Made by a program: the position numbers and the translations under genes. From Pterois miles (Eukaryota > Chordata > Actinopteri > Perciformes > Scorpaenidae), in NCBI GenBank assembly GCA_947000775.1, contig CAMQGK010000008.1, positions 9,822,501-9,886,500 on the forward strand: a stretch of 64,000 bases of DNA, given 5' to 3'. Below, one piece after another: positions 24,904 to 36,270 of the stretch. Below the pieces are notes generated by a model. That model did no database searches, was not told where the DNA came from, and saw nothing but the letters and a program-made list of their open reading frames with translations. The stretch's first letter is position 1, and the number at the start of each line of letters is the position of its first letter.

Positions 24904-25260
24904 TTAAAGGAAGTTTGTAACATTTAGGGGGATCTGTTGGCAGAAATTAAATCTTAATAGTAGAAAATATGTTTTCTTTAGTGTATAATCACCTGAAAAT
25001 ACGAATTGTGTTTTCATTACTTTAGAAGGAGCTCTTTATATCTACATACAGAGCGAGCCCTCTTTACCTGCCATGTTTCTACAGTAGCCCAGAACAGACA
25101 AACTAAACACTGACTTTACATACGGCCAGTGACGTTTTCACATTTTCGCATCGACCGCCGTAGATTTTCTACATGCTTGGTACATGGGAGACGTTTCAGT
25201 TGGCTGCAATCTGCAACCTCACCACTAGATGCCGTCAAATCCTACACACTGGACCTTTAA
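24904..25260 (-). mobile_element. MITE with ttaaagg...cctttaa ends
   Basis: The left end has tgtaacatttagggggatct and the right end tcctacacactggacctttaa. Internal words (caacctcaccactagatgcc; gtataatcacctgaaaat; ccatgtttctacagtagccc) identify a non-autonomous element common in fish genomes. A second, interrupted copy lies at 31745-32555 in the opposite orientation, which confirms that it is mobile. Confidence 0.75.
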
Positions 25261-26340
25261 GTCTGCTCTGTCAACTATAGCACTTATAAAGCGTTAGCAC
25301 AAATTTTATTTTTTGTATTATTACACCTGATAATATAGTTTATGATTTGTACTTTCCATTTTAATGCTGTAGCTGTCATAGTTAGGTCTTAAATGTGTCT
25401 GAACTAGTGGCTTTATAAATGCATATCTTGATCAGTAATACAAAAACTAGCATATTAGTCTACATGTGGTCACATATGGCTAGTTTACACTATTTATGGT
25501 GATTTTGCTATAATGCTGTGGTACTGTTTAGAGATTTTATTTAATTATTTAACAGGATACGTAAGGAGAAGATATACACTGCATAATAATACTGTCATAG
25601 CACAGTGGTCATTGTCTATAATACTTGGCAATCCCAGGTAAATCTCTACGTAAGCAAAGCTTGCCATGTGCGAGAAATATAACAATATCCAAGTAGTTTT
25701 AAGTGCCTTTCTAGGTTTTCTTTTTACTCTCACAGCACATCATTGTCATGTTGGTCTCCATTAAAGCCAAAGACCCGGGGAAATGTTGCAATAGTCAGCA
25801 AGCATTCAGTAAATGCATGTTTCACTCATTTCTGAAGGTAGCGGTTTTAATATTATGCACTGATTTTCACACTAGCGCACTGTTTTACTGCATCAACGGC
25901 ACACTTGAAAGAAAGTCTCCACTGAAAGTTGTATTTTATGTGTTTTTTTTTAATGTGTATTTTTTGTTTTATTCATATCTGAAATCAGATTGTTCGCATT
26001 TGCATGAGTGTGTTGATAACTTTGCTCAGTGGTTTTTATAACTCAGATTCAGGTTCTTGAATGTTTGTGTGAATTTTTTTTGTTTGTTTGTTTGGTGGTG
26101 GAATAATGGGTGGGCAGATGTGTGGGATTGGCATTCAGTAGGGTGGCACTATTGTCAGGCTATTAAATAGGCATGATTATTTACTATAAGCTCCGTAGAT
26201 GTGGGTTACTAGGGGCCTATACACCCATTAGTAGGTTTTATCATCTATTCACATGGTAGATCATTAAAAGAAGGTATAAAAGAACACGACAGCGACTTAT
26301 CTTTATGTTCACAAGCGTTGTCTTTTGAAACTGTAACTCA
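25261..26340. other. Intergenic DNA, no gene seen
   Basis: This is AT-rich sequence with scattered T runs and no recognisable exon or transposon. The open reading frames present are short and unlike known proteins. Confidence 0.4.
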
Positions 26341-26344
26341 CTCT

Positions 26345-26700
26345 CACTCATCGGCAACCTCTTATCTGGGGTCGGGTCGCGGGGGCAACAGCTCCAGCAG
26401 GGGGCCCCAAACTCCCCTTTCCTGGGCCACATTAACCAGCTCTGACTGGGGGAGCCTCCTTCCAGCTGGTGGTGCCTGGAACACCTCCCTAGGGAGGTGT
26501 CCAGGGGGCATCCTTACCAGATGCCCGAACCTCCTCGACTGGCTCCTTTCAATGCAAAGGAGCAGCGGCTCTACTTCGAGTCCCTCACTGATGGCTGAGT
26601 TTCTCAGCTTATCTCGACGGGAGACGCCAGCCAACCCCCTGAGACATTTCAACCACTTGTATCCATGATCTAGTTCTTCTGGTCATGACTCAGCCCTCAT
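26345..26700 (-). mobile_element. 3' fragment of a LINE retrotransposon
   Basis: On the minus strand a 96-codon frame (26362-26652) reads like the C-terminal end of a fish non-LTR retrotransposon polyprotein: RRFGHLVRMPPGHLPREVF, PAGRR, then ERGVWGPLLELLPPRPDPR. These elements end in forms such as FGHLVRMPPGRLP and LLPPRPDPG. Only the tail is present, the reverse-transcriptase core is missing, and the frame is diverged, so this is a dead 5'-truncated copy. L2- or Rex-like is my best guess at the clade. Confidence 0.75.
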
Positions 26701-26769
26701 GACTATTGGTGACAGTAGGAATGGAGATCAGAAACAGTTATTTTAAGCCAAAACTCAATGTTTTTCCCT

Positions 26770-26900
26770 AAACTGAATTGTTCGCTAAATTGTTGTGTTG
26801 CCTAAACCTAACAGTGTTTCTGTTGCCTTAACCTAAAAAAGTTTTAGTTTTGTTGCCTAAACCTAAAGAAGCTTTTTGTGTTCAAAACATTAAGTTTCAT
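26770..26900. repeat. Short repeated phrase 'tgttgcctaaacctaa'
   Basis: The phrase ttgcctaaacctaa, or a near variant, occurs three times (about 26798, 26823 and 26848) separated by T-rich spacers. This is a low-complexity tandem structure next to the LINE relic and may be part of its flank. Confidence 0.5.
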
Positions 26901-27245
26901 TCAGGTTTATGTTAGAAAGTGTTTTAAGTTTGGTTTTCACTTTTACAACGTCGTTGTCCCCTAATGACACGTCTACGGTGCTTACAGCAACCCATAACGC
27001 CTATTTATTGGCCTGATATCAGTCAAATCTGGCGTAAAGATTAAATCCAGTTTGTTTTGCAAGTACTTTTTGAAAGCAATAAGCATTATGTAGAAGTAAA
27101 GCCATCCATATTATTATAACATTAGTGAAAATCTGATATGTATTGTGAACTGTGTCCATTGGGTGGATGAGACTCAATAACCAATGATTACCCGACTTAA
27201 ACATGTCAATACTTTCAGTAACCTCAGCCAAGATTTACACTACTG

Positions 27246-27316
<71 letters not shown>
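27246..27316. repeat. (TA)n microsatellite
   Basis: About 35 uninterrupted TA dinucleotides. The tyrosine-isoleucine open reading frames across it are artefacts. Length polymorphism between individuals is likely. Confidence 0.95.
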
Positions 27317-27319
<3 letters not shown>

Positions 27320-30300
27320 CTGTTATCTGGTGTCCCCCAGGTTATCCAGTTCGATTTGTGCAGTTTTGTTCACATTGTTCATTTGCTGTTTTCGGAAAGC
27401 TTTATTTTTTTTCAATTCAGACCTCAAACACTGGAACAGTTACGTTTTGTGAATTAAATGAGTACACCACAAATACGTTATCCATTTCTTTCTGTCTAGA
27501 AAGCCTATAAAAAAAGTTAGAAATCTGTATTCATTGTGATTATATAAAATATCACATAGGTATTCATTCATATTCTAATAAATTAGCTTCTATATGAGTC
27601 TGAGCTGATTTTTTTCTTCGTTTTCAACCCAAGCTTTGACTGCAGCTGAAACTTTTATGTTATTGTGGAGAATGAGGTCAGTATTTTCAGAAACAGCATT
27701 TATCAAATGGAGAACTTGGCTGTGAGGCTTTGAGGGAACAGTAGACCTTTCGTTGCTTATCTATCGGACACCATGATGACAAAAGTGTAGTCGTACTAAA
27801 ATGTTATCTGGCAAGTCAAAAATATAACTGTGTTACACCAATAAATAATATTGTTAGTGAAATAAATAAAATGATGTGTAAAAATAAATGCAGAACTTCA
27901 TACTTTTATCTTTATACCTTCCTCTAGTCAGTTTGTAATGAAATGTGTGCAGTTGAGAGGACTGCATAGTAGCTAGTTTAACCGATACTAGCAACCGAGC
28001 TGAACTTTTACCATAAAACTACACCTGTCAGTGCAGGTAATGGTGATCATCCATATACTGTACTGCATACTGCTGAAGCTTCACTGTCTGAACTCTTGTA
28101 ACAGTAGCTGCAGCATTTAAGCCGAAGAGCTAACACTAACAAAGTTAGGTAGATTTGCAAACGTCACTTAGCTAACAGAAATATGCTTCTATCTTATAAC
28201 TTTATCTTCATCTTCAAGTGAATGTCAACTCTTCATCAAGGAAGTTAGACTTGATTTTATTGATGCATAATAAGTTAATATTGTGCAGTATATTATAATT
28301 TTAGTCATACATTGTTGGTAATTTTATATGTCACGACTTAACCACTTGAATGCAACGCATATCTTGTACGCAACTTCCCACAGAGGCTTATAAAGAAAAA
28401 CAATATATGACTAAAATGACAATATAATAACTTATTATGTACTGAAAAATTAACTTCCATGGCCTCCGCCATTTCTGACAGCATCACCAAACACGTCACC
28501 ACTTGAGATTCACGTGGACTCTTCTCGTGAACACGATAAACACGACCCCACTTGAAGGCACGAACACACAGAAGAATGACTTGTGAAGGCCAATGTTTAA
28601 ATAGAAGTAGATGGAGCGTGTTCACAGACTGCAGACAGATTGCTTCCTTTTGTCTATTAAGTGATGTAATCGGCCGTAAAATGTGTAATGTGATGGCACA
28701 GAGACCCAAGTCAGAGACGACAAAGTCGACCCTCGTGACCTGTTCAACACACCCGGTGCTGTACTTCAGAGAAAACCTACCGTACTGTATCATTCACCTT
28801 AAATTAGTAGCATTTGAGTGTACTCATAATAACATAATGCAGAGATCTTCACTTTAAACAAAAAGACCCATCTGCAGGCTCACAGTCAGACTATCTGAAT
28901 GAACTGCTGTCTGATTCTCTCATGTGTCTGCCAACCAAATGGTCATTGTCCTGACCAGTTCTTCAGCCTCAGTGAGGCGTGTTTAATGTGTGCATGATCC
29001 GTGAATGTAATCTGTGTGTTGTCTAACATGGTTACATGTTTTAAACACACGCTGACAGAGCCGACCCTGACCAATATGGTGCCCTATAGGCAAGATTTTA
29101 GCTTGTGCCCCTTGCATTGCAGCTAATTCCACCACCGATCATTGTGTTCATACACTCAGATATAATATATAAATTAGCTTTAGGTCAACTTTATGTCTTC
29201 ACAAGGCTGAAGACCCACAAAATTAGACAGGCACTGTAATTTTATTTGTCTCGCCTACACATTAGACTATAGTGTTAACTGATGGGAAATAAGCCTCTGT
29301 GAAATGTTAAATTAATTCATCTGTATCTAGGTTTTATTTCACTAATTATGTATTTAATTTAATGTAATGTAATTTTTTTAATGTATATATTTTTTTCGAT
29401 TTTTATTTACTTTTCATTTTTTTCTATGTTATTACTTAATTTTGAACCATCATTCCCTGCATAGATGTGTTATTATATATAATTTTGTCTAGGCAGTGAG
29501 GGGGTGGGAGAAAGTGAAAATCCTCTGTGTTATATATTTTTGAATAATACTGTTTTTCTTAAATAAAAATATTATTTAAAGAAAAGATGTTAATGTCACT
29601 GAGATTAAGCTATGCAGATCACACTTAAAGATAAACTGTCAAAATAATGTTCTAGGTTATCCCCCAAACACCTGACTAGTCTTTCCAACTTTCCCTAAAC
29701 TTAACTAAATTAATACTAGTCTGCTCCAGCAGTAACTACCATGCAATAGATAAACTATTCATTGGTCACATTACCTCTTTCGCTTTCCCGGGTGATGTGG
29801 CTGTGATGTGATGTGATGGGTGGCGATCCTATCATTCACCTATACCGCCTATGTATTGAACACACGCCTGTATGCACACCTAGACACGTTTTATTGCCCT
29901 CAGCAACCCCAACCAGCTTTATCCCCAGTCCCAACAAGGTCATCGCACACTAAATCGGCAGACGAGGATCAAGACTGTTTTTGTTAAGACACATTTTTCT
30001 CAGTATGAGCAACTGGATGTGCAAGAAATTGATTATTTGCAGGCAGGCATATTAATAAATCAAAACCATTGCCTTTACATTAACAACACCATGGTTCTTA
30101 GATGTCTTCAAGTCATAAATAAAACCACATAATAGCGGTGGGAGTAAAAAAAATGAAATTAATTCAACCATTTAGGATAATAGGATATTAAATTACATTG
30201 TCAGTGAAATATCCCTCCTTTTCTTAGTGACCCCCATTAGTTCCCTAAAGGACACGTCATGACCACACTTCAGCATCCCTAAAATACACGATCAGAGTTA

Positions 30301-30470
30301 AATATTACAAAACATAGTGACAGTTATCTTACATTTTTATGCCATCGGTCTTATTATGGTTGATGCTTGATTTTTATGTTGCTTTACAGTGTCTTTTAAA
30401 ATAAATTAGTAATAATACATTAAAAAACATCAATTTTATCCTGGAATAAATCGCACTTCTATCCAAACCA
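27317..30470. other. Intergenic DNA with possible old repeats
   Basis: No gene is recognisable. A block at about 28330-28560 contains words (cacttgaatgcaacgca; acttccatggcctccgcc) that resemble a dispersed fish MITE, and the 151-codon minus-strand frame there has no familiar domain. The remainder is AT-rich and featureless to me. Confidence 0.35.
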
Positions 30471-30474
30471 GTGT

Positions 30475-30710
30475 GTTTTAATGAGCCTGGGGTGAAATTT
30501 AATTAGTGAGTTTAGGGCGATGGGGTACCATTTAAGGAGTCCTAGATAATAGCAGTCTGCAGCGGCCTGCATTAAATGTGCTCTTAATCTCTGGTAGTGG
30601 TTGGTCAACTGGACTAATTAAATAAATGACCACCTGCTACTTTTACAGTCTATGACATCTGGCTGAACAAAAGAAATAATTAGCCGCATGCTTGATAAAC
30701 GTAAACTACA
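30475..30710. promoter_or_regulatory. Candidate conserved non-coding element upstream of nfib
   Basis: This block stands out from the AT-rich surroundings by its balanced composition and dense homeodomain-type motifs: taattag at 30499-30506, ctaattaa near 30615 and ataattagcc near 30677, with cggcctgcattaaatgtgct between. It lies 3.5 kb before the first nfib coding exon. An enhancer of nfib is an inference from position and texture only. Confidence 0.3.
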
Positions 30711-31390
30711 TGCTTGGAGCAGTTATCTCTCAGATACGAGGCTGTTTACCTGTCTAGGATTGGAGTTAGTGGCTTGGCGTGTTCTGCTGCCATTTTGCCA
30801 AGCCGAGACGAGGATTAAGTCTTGGAGATGGAAGAGAGAATTCATGATCGGATCAGAAATTTTGGGTGATCATTTTCAGATTTTGATCCATATGTTCCAT
30901 GTATCCAATATGACTTGATGGTTAGGGTCAGTCATCAGTTATGCTTGGCTTAGATGGCTTTTTTTGATGTTGTGCTTTGGTAAAGATCCCACATATTTAA
31001 CATGAAACACTTTGGAGTTGTTGATAATTCAAGATTTATGTATCCATAAAACAATCCAACCAGCTTTTTAAATCTTTAAAATTAGACCTGACTCTCTGGT
31101 TCCACTTTGACACTGTAAGAAACTATTATTGTTTTCTTTTTCACCGCTCATAAAGGCATACGTAGATGTTTTACACCTCAGCGAGCCATGTGTATGGGTT
31201 TCCTGTGACAGGTGTCTGCTACGTTCCTCCATTTTCAGCTCCACGGCTGAACTTCCTGAACATGGAGGTATTGATTGGCCTATTGATTTTCAAATAAGCT
31301 CTCATTGTAGAAAGTAGAAATCCAATTAAAATTTCAACTTGAAACAGTTAATCCAATCAAGACGATGAAATGTATCGATTTTACCCTCAA

Positions 31391-31690
31391 AATCAATAAG
31401 GTGCACGCGGCCCTCGTGCGAGCGCGGCCCTGGACATTTTCCTTTCTCCAGATGAACGGGTCAGTTAAACTCCAGAGCATGACCTCCCTGTCAGACCTCA
31501 TATGAACAAATATATACCACTTCTAAAACTCTGAGACAAATCAAAATAGACGTATTTGGGGTTCGGGAGGGATCCTGCTATGTAAAAACCTTCTGTCAAC
31601 ACCACTCACAGATATTGAGAATATGACCGTGTTTTACAGCTGGAGTCTCCAAACAGAAATAATGCATCATGTTCTGTAGTGGACCTTTAA
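31391..31690. repeat. Probable dispersed repeat fragment
   Basis: The segment has higher GC than its flanks (gtgcacgcggccctcgtgcg) and ends in gtggacctttaa, the same terminal word as the MITE family at 24904-25260. It is probably a decayed related or composite element. Confidence 0.4.
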
Positions 31691-31744
31691 AACATTAGTT
31701 TAAAGTCATGTTATTAATCAATTCTCATAAAGTTAGGAAAATCA

Positions 31745-32555
31745 TTAAAAGTGCAGGTTGTGGGATCTTCAGTGAGGCTTCACAATGCAAACGACTGAAA
31801 CTTCTCCCATGTGCCAAGCATGTTGGAGAACTATGGTAGCTGACGCAAAAATGTAAAAACTAGGACTGTCAAGCGCAAATAAGATGCTAATAACGACCTA
31901 ATAATATGCAAATAACGCACTAATAATGCACTAATAGCATAACTCAATAATAGTTCAATAATAATGCACCAATAATTCACATAACGTAATAATAACATGC
32001 TAGTAATGCACTAATAACACGCTAATTTCTTGGTTCTATGGGTACCCATCAGTCTCTCCTTTACAGTCCTGCACACTTTATGAACTTTACAATCACATGC
32101 AGTTTGGATCAAGTCATAGTCAAGTCAGCACACTGACACACTGACATGATTTGAGCATATTTTTTATGCTAAATGCAGTACCTGTGAGGATTTCTGGACA
32201 ATATTTACCATTGTTTTGTTATTAATTGATTTCCAATAATAAATACAGGTATATGTATGTTTCCATAAAGAAAGCATATTTATCTAAGTGTATTAAATAC
32301 TTAATTTGTGATTAATCACGATTAACTATGAGCAATCATGCGCTTAATCAGGATTGAATATTTTAATCTGTTGACTGCCCTGGTAAAAACATGAATGGCT
32401 CTCTCTGGAGCTAGTGTTAGGTTTATCCATAAAAACATGGTGGCTGGCTTCATCCAGTGGACCATATGTAGATAAATCCTATTTTCAGGTGATTATACAC
32501 CAAAGAAAACATCTAATATTATATTCAATTTCTGCCAAAACACACTGTTCCTTTA
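31745..32555 (+). mobile_element. MITE copy split by a later insertion
   Basis: Left half, 31745-31860: gtgcaggttgtgggatcttc, then ccatgtgccaagcatgttgg. Right half, 32383-32555: aaacatggtggctgg, attttcaggtgattatacac, then cacactgttccttta. Together they make one element of the same family as 24904-25260, in the opposite orientation, with 522 bp of another transposon inserted at 31861-32382. Confidence 0.75.
31861..32382. mobile_element. hAT-type MITE nested in another MITE
   Basis: The insert is flanked by exact 8-bp repeats, gtaaaaac, at 31853-31860 and 32383-32390; duplications of 8 bp are characteristic of hAT transposons. Its ends are inverted relatives: taggactgtcaa on the left and, read inversely on the right, cagggcagtcaa. 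The interior is AT-rich, with iterated taataatgcac-like words and gattaatcacgattaac, and has no coding capacity. An autonomous hAT elsewhere must have moved it. Confidence 0.85.
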
Positions 32556-32869
32556 TGTATCATGGTGCTAAAACAATATTAAAGGCTGTTGAAGAGGGTC
32601 CAGTGTTTGCTGAAGCAGAACATTATTTAAAATCAGCTCTTTAAATAAGCCCCTTGTACATACTAAACTTTCTGAAATGTTTAATAATGTGTTAATTTAG
32701 GAATAAAACGTAACAGCATATAACCATACAGAATAAATTGTTCAAACAGCTCTGAAGATGTTGAAAATAATAATATACTGTAGATTACAGCAGTTTCTCT
32801 ATCATGAGCAGACTTTTGCCTTCACTGACTGCTGAGTGTCTCATTGTTCTCTGCGTTTAAGAACCAATT

Positions 32870-33060
32870 AAATTGGCCGGTTCCTAATTAGGCTCCTAAT
32901 TAGTGCTTTATTAAAGTCAGGTGGGCTGAAAAGGTCAGCTGTGAACAGTCACTTATTAAAAGCAGCTATGCGGCGCAATCAGAGCAAACGTACTGCATGT
33001 TGTCTATACTGCAGGCGCCTAATTAGAGTTTAAGTCCTGCTTTATTTCCATCATATTTCT
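32870..33060. promoter_or_regulatory. Cluster of three CCTAATTAG motifs
   Basis: The 9-bp word cctaattag occurs at 32883-32891, 32895-32903 and 33018-33026. The core ctaattag is a palindromic homeodomain site. A near-palindrome, ccaattaaattgg, precedes them. The cluster lies 1.2 kb upstream of the nfib alternative first exon. A regulatory role is inferred. Confidence 0.4.
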
Positions 33061-34188
33061 ATGAAATGTCAACCGCATTAGATTGAACCCAAAGTGCTTC
33101 AATATAGAGTATAGAACGGTAACTTCTGATCTGTGTATAGGTGCCAAAAACCACAATACAGTCAAGTTAAATTCTTTATTTCCAAGCTGTTTATTTCCAC
33201 CTCATCTACTTGTTAACTAATGCTAAGTTACCGCTGCTAAGTCCACCCACCATCCCTGGTGGGGAAATCCAGCTGCCACTGAGCCCACCGAGCGGCCTCA
33301 GTGAGGAGGATTGGAATGTGGCAGGACAGAAAAGGTCTTTTCAGATGGCATTCACATAAAATTTACATGGGCACGCCAAAATGTCTTAATTCATGGATCG
33401 AAAATACACTTGGCTCCATTCTAACCCAAAAGGTCCCTTGATGATCTTCATGACTACTTTTAGGGTAAAAGGTTGGATCATATTTTAAAGAACATCAGCA
33501 AGTAACCTATTTCTGCCAAATTACTCCATATTTTCCTCAAAATTTATCAAAAAAGTACTTTACTATAATCATTATTTAATAATAAGCTAAAATAGTATAT
33601 AAAGGTTAAAATAGGGCTTGAGAATCAGAGGTTGAAAACCAAAACTAATAGAAGACACTTCTGATCAGGCACAGATCTCAGCACTATGTGACTTACTGTC
33701 TACACAAATGTAGCCTGGTAGCTTTTAAGAAATTTCACATAAATTATTTACAAATTATTATCTATGTATCAGCAGACATTTTTGGTAAATTTTGAGGTAA
33801 ATATTGGGGTAATTTGGTAGTAAAATTTCAAATAGGTTAGTTAAAATAAATATCACATCTTATATGCAGAAGTAGTGAGATATGTCACTCTTGTAAATGA
33901 CCTTTAGCTACAGTGACATCAAGCTGCTCTCCATTGGATAAGTCCCAGCCCTGGTGGGGCGGGATGGGGGAGGTTGGTGTACAGTAGGAGGGGGGGTGCT
34001 GAGGGTTGCAGGGTCACAGCTCTTGTAATTACCACAGTCAGGTTCAAGTCACTGGTCAAGTTGTTGCTGTTTTTTTCTTCTTTCCCATGATGCAACATTG
34101 TGAAGGACTGGCCTCTACATGTGGCACAGCATGCCTCCACTGATGCCCCTTTGATTAGGTGTCTTATCCTCCAGCCGGGAGCACAGTG

Positions 34189-34263
34189 ATGGCCGGGAAA
34201 CTGACTGAGAGATCCATTAAATGGCAGCTTTGTTACGACATGTCAGCAAGGACGTGGTGGATG
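34189..34263 (+). CDS. nfib: nfib alternative first coding exon
   Basis: These 25 codons begin with ATG and end exactly at a strong splice donor (atg/gtaagt), in phase 0. They encode MAGKLTERS followed by IKWQLCYDMSARTWWM. Vertebrate NFI genes, best known in NFIA, have an alternative N-terminus with the signature SIKWQLCYDISARTWWM joined directly to DEFHPF, so this is the matching exon of nfib. It splices in frame to exon 2 at 44343, 10 kb away. An in-frame stop (34156-34158) lies upstream, so the ATG is a real start. An alternative promoter should lie just before it. Confidence 0.9.
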
Positions 34264-35660
34264 GTAAGTGGAGCTCTTTTTGTCTTGTCTCTTTGTTGAG
34301 AAGGTCACGATCAAGCAACTTCAAAAAGCCTATTATTTCATGTAATAAATGTTATATGACTTCTGACTGTGTTTGGGAAAATATGTCTGCAAATATCCAT
34401 GGCTAGCTTCCAACTGCAATGCTCAAATATCCTAGATATTGTACTGATTACCATCTTGCAATTTACCTCTGCTACCATTATTTTGTTGGGAGCTGTCTGG
34501 GTCTGTGTGTCTGTGCCCAGGTCAAGAATGACGACATTTGCAGTTGTGAGACATATTGTAGAGGAGGCTATTCAATATGAAACTGCTGTAATTAACTTGT
34601 ATTGTCACATTCAAAACAGATTTTATTTAAGACATTTTCTGAAGAGTATTCCTGGCACTATCATTCATTAATGTGATCCTCAAGGCCAGCAGTTGAAACT
34701 TGGCTAAAGTGTTTTAAACCCAGTTATACTGCAAGAAGCTGAGTAGGAGTGATCAAAATGGGCTTTAAAAATAGTCATAATGGCTGAAATAATTTCTTGC
34801 CGAGATCAGTAACTAAAGGAAGTATTCAGCCTCCCTTCAGTGTAAGAGTGTTCCTCTGGTGCACCTTTCTGTGCACCCTCTGCGTTAATTTGATAGTGTC
34901 GGACAAAGAGCCCTTTCTCCAGCCCGCGCCTTTCCCATGCTGAAGAGGCAACCCGGGCTGACATTTCTTTCTGAATATTTATTTACTTGTCCAACTACAG
35001 GCGAGCTTTTATTGTGCCCCGTCGCCAGGGTTTAAGTTGAGGTCTGTTTGTCTGCCTCGGTGCATATGAGCTCAGAGGATTGACCCTTTCTGCTCACGTC
35101 TTGCTGCTGGCATTGTGTTGCTATTCTAGTTTGATTAGTGATATTCATTCTTTGCTCTTACTGCATTATGCATTCAACATGTGCTGTTTTAAGGGAAGAC
35201 TTCAAATAAATTCAAATCGCTTCAATCTGCAAGTTCATATTGAAAGAGTGCTTTTAAGATCTCAGGGGATTTTAAGAGGAATTTCAGCAAGCAGGGACAG
35301 AACATGATGCATGCTCCATGGTCAGACGTAGCATTTAATTAAAGGTTCATATTAAAGGTTATAATATTGAAGGATTTAGCAGAGACCAGCTGCTGTCTTG
35401 TCATGAAGAGTTTCCTAGAGTGCAGCTGTTATGAAAGGCCCATAGGAAATGGTGTAATTGGAAGGAAATGGCATGATGACACAATGAAGTGTCCACAGTG
35501 CAACTCTTGAATTAAAAATCCAAACTTAATGGATGAATGTTGTAATAGCAGTAGCCTTGGAGTACAACTGTATATTACAGCTTACTTGGAGATCTTTTTT
35601 TTTTTGGGAATCAAAATCGTATTTTGTATTAGCCAACCAATCTTTACTTTGATTCATGCA
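34264..35660. other. nfib: nfib alternative first intron, unique part
   Basis: No exon is recognised. The piece at 34830-35080 is less AT-rich than its surroundings (ggtgcacctttctgtgcacc forms a short inverted repeat, and ggcaacccgggctgac follows) and could be a conserved non-coding element. The rest appears ordinary. Confidence 0.35.
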
Positions 35661-36270
35661 TTTAAACCTGAAGTAGGCAAGGATGGTTTTGGCATCATTG
35701 GGTAAAAAAATCCATAATAACCTTTCAGCATGTTGTAATTCAATCTTCTGGAAGAAAACTAGACCTCTGCACCTCCTCATGGCTGTTTTCAGGCTTTAAA
35801 ATATCCAACCTGTGACGGGAGACTTTGGCCAATCACAGGTCATTTCAGCGAGAGAGAGCGTTCTTATTGGAAGTTTGCTCCAGCTGGGGGTTGGTGCTCG
35901 GTATTTCCTCAGCTGATCTCAACATGGCTGCTGGGTCACAAAGTTTCTTATTTTACAGCTAAACAGTAACTACAAGATGTTGCTGGAAACATTGAGGACA
36001 GAAATAGTTATAACAGCACTAGAATTGATTCATATTTGATCAGCGCTGCCTAGTTTGACCATTTTAGTGGAGTTCAGAGTGATTGACAGCTGCTCAGAGA
36101 CAGCAGGCTCCAGCTCGGCTCTGATTAAATCTTGCAGATGTCATTAGGTGCACCAGAGGACACCGGAGGACCCAGAAGCTCATTCACTACTGGTAGGATG
36201 TAGTGACCATTTCAAAAAAATAACATTTTTCAATCATATTTTCTCCATTTCTACCCACTGCTGCTTTAAA
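35661..36270 (-). mobile_element. MITE, copy 1 of a dispersed pair
   Basis: It begins tttaaacctgaagtaggc and ends with the near-inverse ctacccactgctgctttaaa. Interior words (ttggcatcattggg; cataataacctttcagcat; gactttggccaatcacagg; tttgatcagcgctgcctag) are shared at high identity with 38495-39057, so this is one copy of a mobile family. It has no coding capacity. Confidence 0.8.

Noticed and set aside
26362..26652. Independent minus-strand gene
   Set aside because: The sequence matches the end of a LINE polyprotein and lacks any start, promoter or partner exon.
27184..27510. Membrane-like protein over the TA repeat
   Set aside because: Tyr-Ile repeats are encoded by the microsatellite.
28338..28793. 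151-codon minus-strand gene
   Set aside because: No domain, no splice context and overlap with MITE-like words; length alone is within chance for this window.
23777..34188. A cer1 or other gene between zdhhc21 and nfib
   Set aside because: No exon with recognisable similarity was found; in human the interval between these two genes is also free of coding genes (from memory).
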